A DNA stretch of 64,000 bases from an uncultured Christensenella sp. (GTDB lineage: Bacteria > Bacillota > Clostridia > Christensenellales > Borkfalkiaceae): contig CAJTYL010000002.1 of the NCBI GenBank assembly GCA_910583855.1, forward strand, positions 1 through 64,000, in the 5' to 3' direction. The notes under the pieces are model-generated. The model saw nothing but the letters and a program-made list of their open reading frames with translations. It searched no databases and was not told where the DNA came from. The position numbers were made by a program, and so were the translations under genes. Of this stretch, positions 62,885 through 64,000 are shown one piece after another. Each line of letters opens with the position of its first letter. Within the stretch, counting starts at the first letter, position 1.

Positions 62885-62914
62885 ACTCAAATAGCAAAGC
62901 ATACGTGTGAATTT

Positions 62915-63271
62915 TTAAAATATTGCCTTTAAAATAAGACCGAATATAAACGTAGCAAACGCGCCGACGAACGCAAGAAAAATTTTAAAGGTTATATCGC
63001 GCTGTTTTTGTTTTGCTGTTCGTTTAAAGGCAAACCCGCTTTCCTTTAAATTTATAACGTACATTTTTTCGCCCTTTCTTTCGGAAGGTATCAAATCGAA
63101 GTACCCGTCGCACTTCAAAGCGGTTAAAATATCGTCCAGCTTGTCTAAGCTTATTTTCCGTTTCGCGGGTAGAATGGACAGTATGTCGATAGGGGAAACC
63201 AGGCAACCGTCCGTGCCGTCGCAAAGGCTGTACACGGCGGACATAACCTCGTTTTCATAGCGTGAAAGCAT
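62915..63271 (-). CDS. hypothetical protein with winged-helix-like N-terminus and C-terminal helix (118 aa)
   Basis: Residues 1-75 look like a small helical/winged-helix domain (SRYENEVMSAVYSL; DKLDDILTALKCDGYFDLIP). Residues about 93-117 form one membrane helix. Its ATG at 63271 directly abuts the stop of the next gene upstream (63272), so the two are coupled. That neighbour has the same plan, so the two are likely distant paralogues. No family recognised. Confidence 0.55.
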   Translation of the reverse strand: MLSRYENEVMSAVYSLCDGTDGCLVSPIDILSILPAKRKISLDKLDDILTALKCDGYFDLIPSERKGEKMYVINLKESGFAFKRTAKQKQRDITFKIFLAFVGAFATFIFGLILKAIF

Positions 63272-63646
63272 CTAAACGAACGCGAATATAAGGGAAACTA
63301 TAAGGCTTCCCAACGCTCCACCCAAGAATGCCGGAAAGAAGATTGCCCCCGATATATGTTGCGGTTTCGGCGTTTTTTCTTCGATAATTAGCTCTTCTTT
63401 TTCAGGCGTTGGCGCGGGCTCGTACTTTTTTAAGGGTGCTATGCAGTACAAGTTTCCGCTTGAATACTTAAGGTCTATAAATCCATATTCCTTCATAGTT
63501 TTCAGCGCGCCATGTAAAACGGCTTCGTTTCTCTTTTCTCCGTCGGGGAACGCGTCGAAAAGTTCTTCCTCCGAAAACACGACGAACCTGCCGACCGCCG
63601 CAAGCGAACATATTTTTTCAAGTACTGCAAAGCAAATTCTGTCCAT
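63272..63646 (-). CDS. hypothetical protein, winged-helix-like plus membrane helix (124 aa)
   Basis: The plan matches the following gene: an N-terminal helical domain with 'AVLHGALKTMKEYGFIDLKY' (wing-like end), a Pro/Glu linker, and one C-terminal helix (about 100-123). I choose ATG 63646 (MDRICFAVLEKI). A TTG at 63664 would add six residues. Neither has a clear ribosome site. Function is unknown. Confidence 0.5.
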   Translation of the reverse strand: MDRICFAVLEKICSLAAVGRFVVFSEEELFDAFPDGEKRNEAVLHGALKTMKEYGFIDLKYSSGNLYCIAPLKKYEPAPTPEKEELIIEEKTPKPQHISGAIFFPAFLGGALGSLIVSLIFAFV

Positions 63647-63677
63647 CACAATTAATAATGGCAAAATTTCTTGTTTT

Positions 63678-63980
63678 TTATACCGCAGCGGAGTAAATCA
63701 GCCCGCCTATAAACAGCAGACCGCTTAATGCAAGCAGAACGTATGCCGCAATAAACGCGATTTTAAGCGCGGGGAAGTTGTTCTTTTTTTTCTGCGTAAC
63801 GCAAAAGGAGAGGGCGCAAAGCTCTAAAATAAGGCTTGCAATAAGCGCGTAAATCCCCATAAAACTGAAGCTCAGGCCGAACGCAACCGCGGAAAGTACG
63901 CATAGCGCGATCGCAATATAAAAATAGGTTTTCGAGGTGCTTTTAACTTCTGCTTCAGCAGCTTCTTTTTTCTCTTTCAT
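63678..63980 (-). CDS. small membrane protein with three helices (100 aa)
   Basis: After a charged N-terminus (MKEKKEAAEAEVKSTSK), helices lie at about residues 19-38, 41-60 and 73-97. GAGG and AGGA lie upstream of ATG 63980 near the window edge. It appears to be the first gene of a three-gene unit with the two winged-helix-like proteins. No family recognised. Confidence 0.55.
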   Translation of the reverse strand: MKEKKEAAEAEVKSTSKTYFYIAIALCVLSAVAFGLSFSFMGIYALIASLILELCALSFCVTQKKKNNFPALKIAFIAAYVLLALSGLLFIGGLIYSAAV

Positions 63981-64000
63981 AATTCCTGCCTCAATTCATC

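Overview
The window looks like chromosomal DNA of an uncultured gut-type Clostridia (Bacillota), roughly half G+C. Reasons: consensus sigma-A promoters (TTGACA-17-TATAAT), GGAGG ribosome sites, a six-gene Rnf complex with its usual companions (ApbE, NusG domain II, Gx transporter), BIG2/MBG/BspA surface-protein modules, a DegV protein and a DUF6809/XRE pair. A narrower placement (for example Christensenellales) would be a guess. No tRNA, rRNA, CRISPR, integrase or transposase gene was seen.

Layout. 1-8.7 kb: a DUF4275 protein, an M6-type metalloprotease lipoprotein, a BIG2-domain lipoprotein, a transporter/radical-SAM pair that looks like queuosine-precursor salvage, a putative amidase and a low-molecular-weight tyrosine phosphatase. 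8.76-41.97 kb: one 33-kb run of nine co-directional genes that starts at a perfect promoter (8762-8790); the first recognisable terminator is at 41942. 42-48.7 kb: DegV, an XRE-membrane regulator with gltX, and an ABC transporter fusion. 48.7-57.9 kb: an FMN-binding-like lipoprotein, apbE and a NusG-II protein facing rnfCDGEAB and a Gx transporter. 58-64 kb: DUF6809/XRE divergent pair, M18 aminopeptidase, a membrane-anchored propeller-like protein, a GNAT protein and three small membrane proteins.

The 33-kb block is the most unusual part. It encodes (i) a GH3-like protein that lacks the expected catalytic Asp motif, fused through a membrane hairpin to a degenerate copy of the neighbouring AAA+ domain; (ii) two membrane-anchored McrB-like AAA+ ATPases whose AAA cassettes appear identical at the DNA level over 1,124 bp; (iii) between them, a DUF2357-like protein whose expected nuclease domain is replaced by a long coiled coil; (iv) two signal-anchored MBG/YDG-repeat fibres of 917 and 4184 residues; and (v) four membrane proteins, including a BspA-type LRR protein and a 1567-residue CvpA-like protein with a repeated ectodomain. 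Inference: this is an envelope-spanning machine with McrBC-derived cytoplasmic motors and very long extracellular fibres. I know of no described system with this composition.

The Rnf complex would couple ferredoxin:NAD oxidoreduction to an ion gradient. ApbE attaches FMN to RnfG/RnfD and possibly to the small lipoprotein, so the cluster may also send electrons to the cell surface. Two further themes recur. Several genes have a -10 box placed so that the transcript would begin at, or 3-4 nt before, the start codon. A family of short dispersed repeats containing CATTCTGA...GAAGAATC lies between genes and also inside two coding regions in frame.
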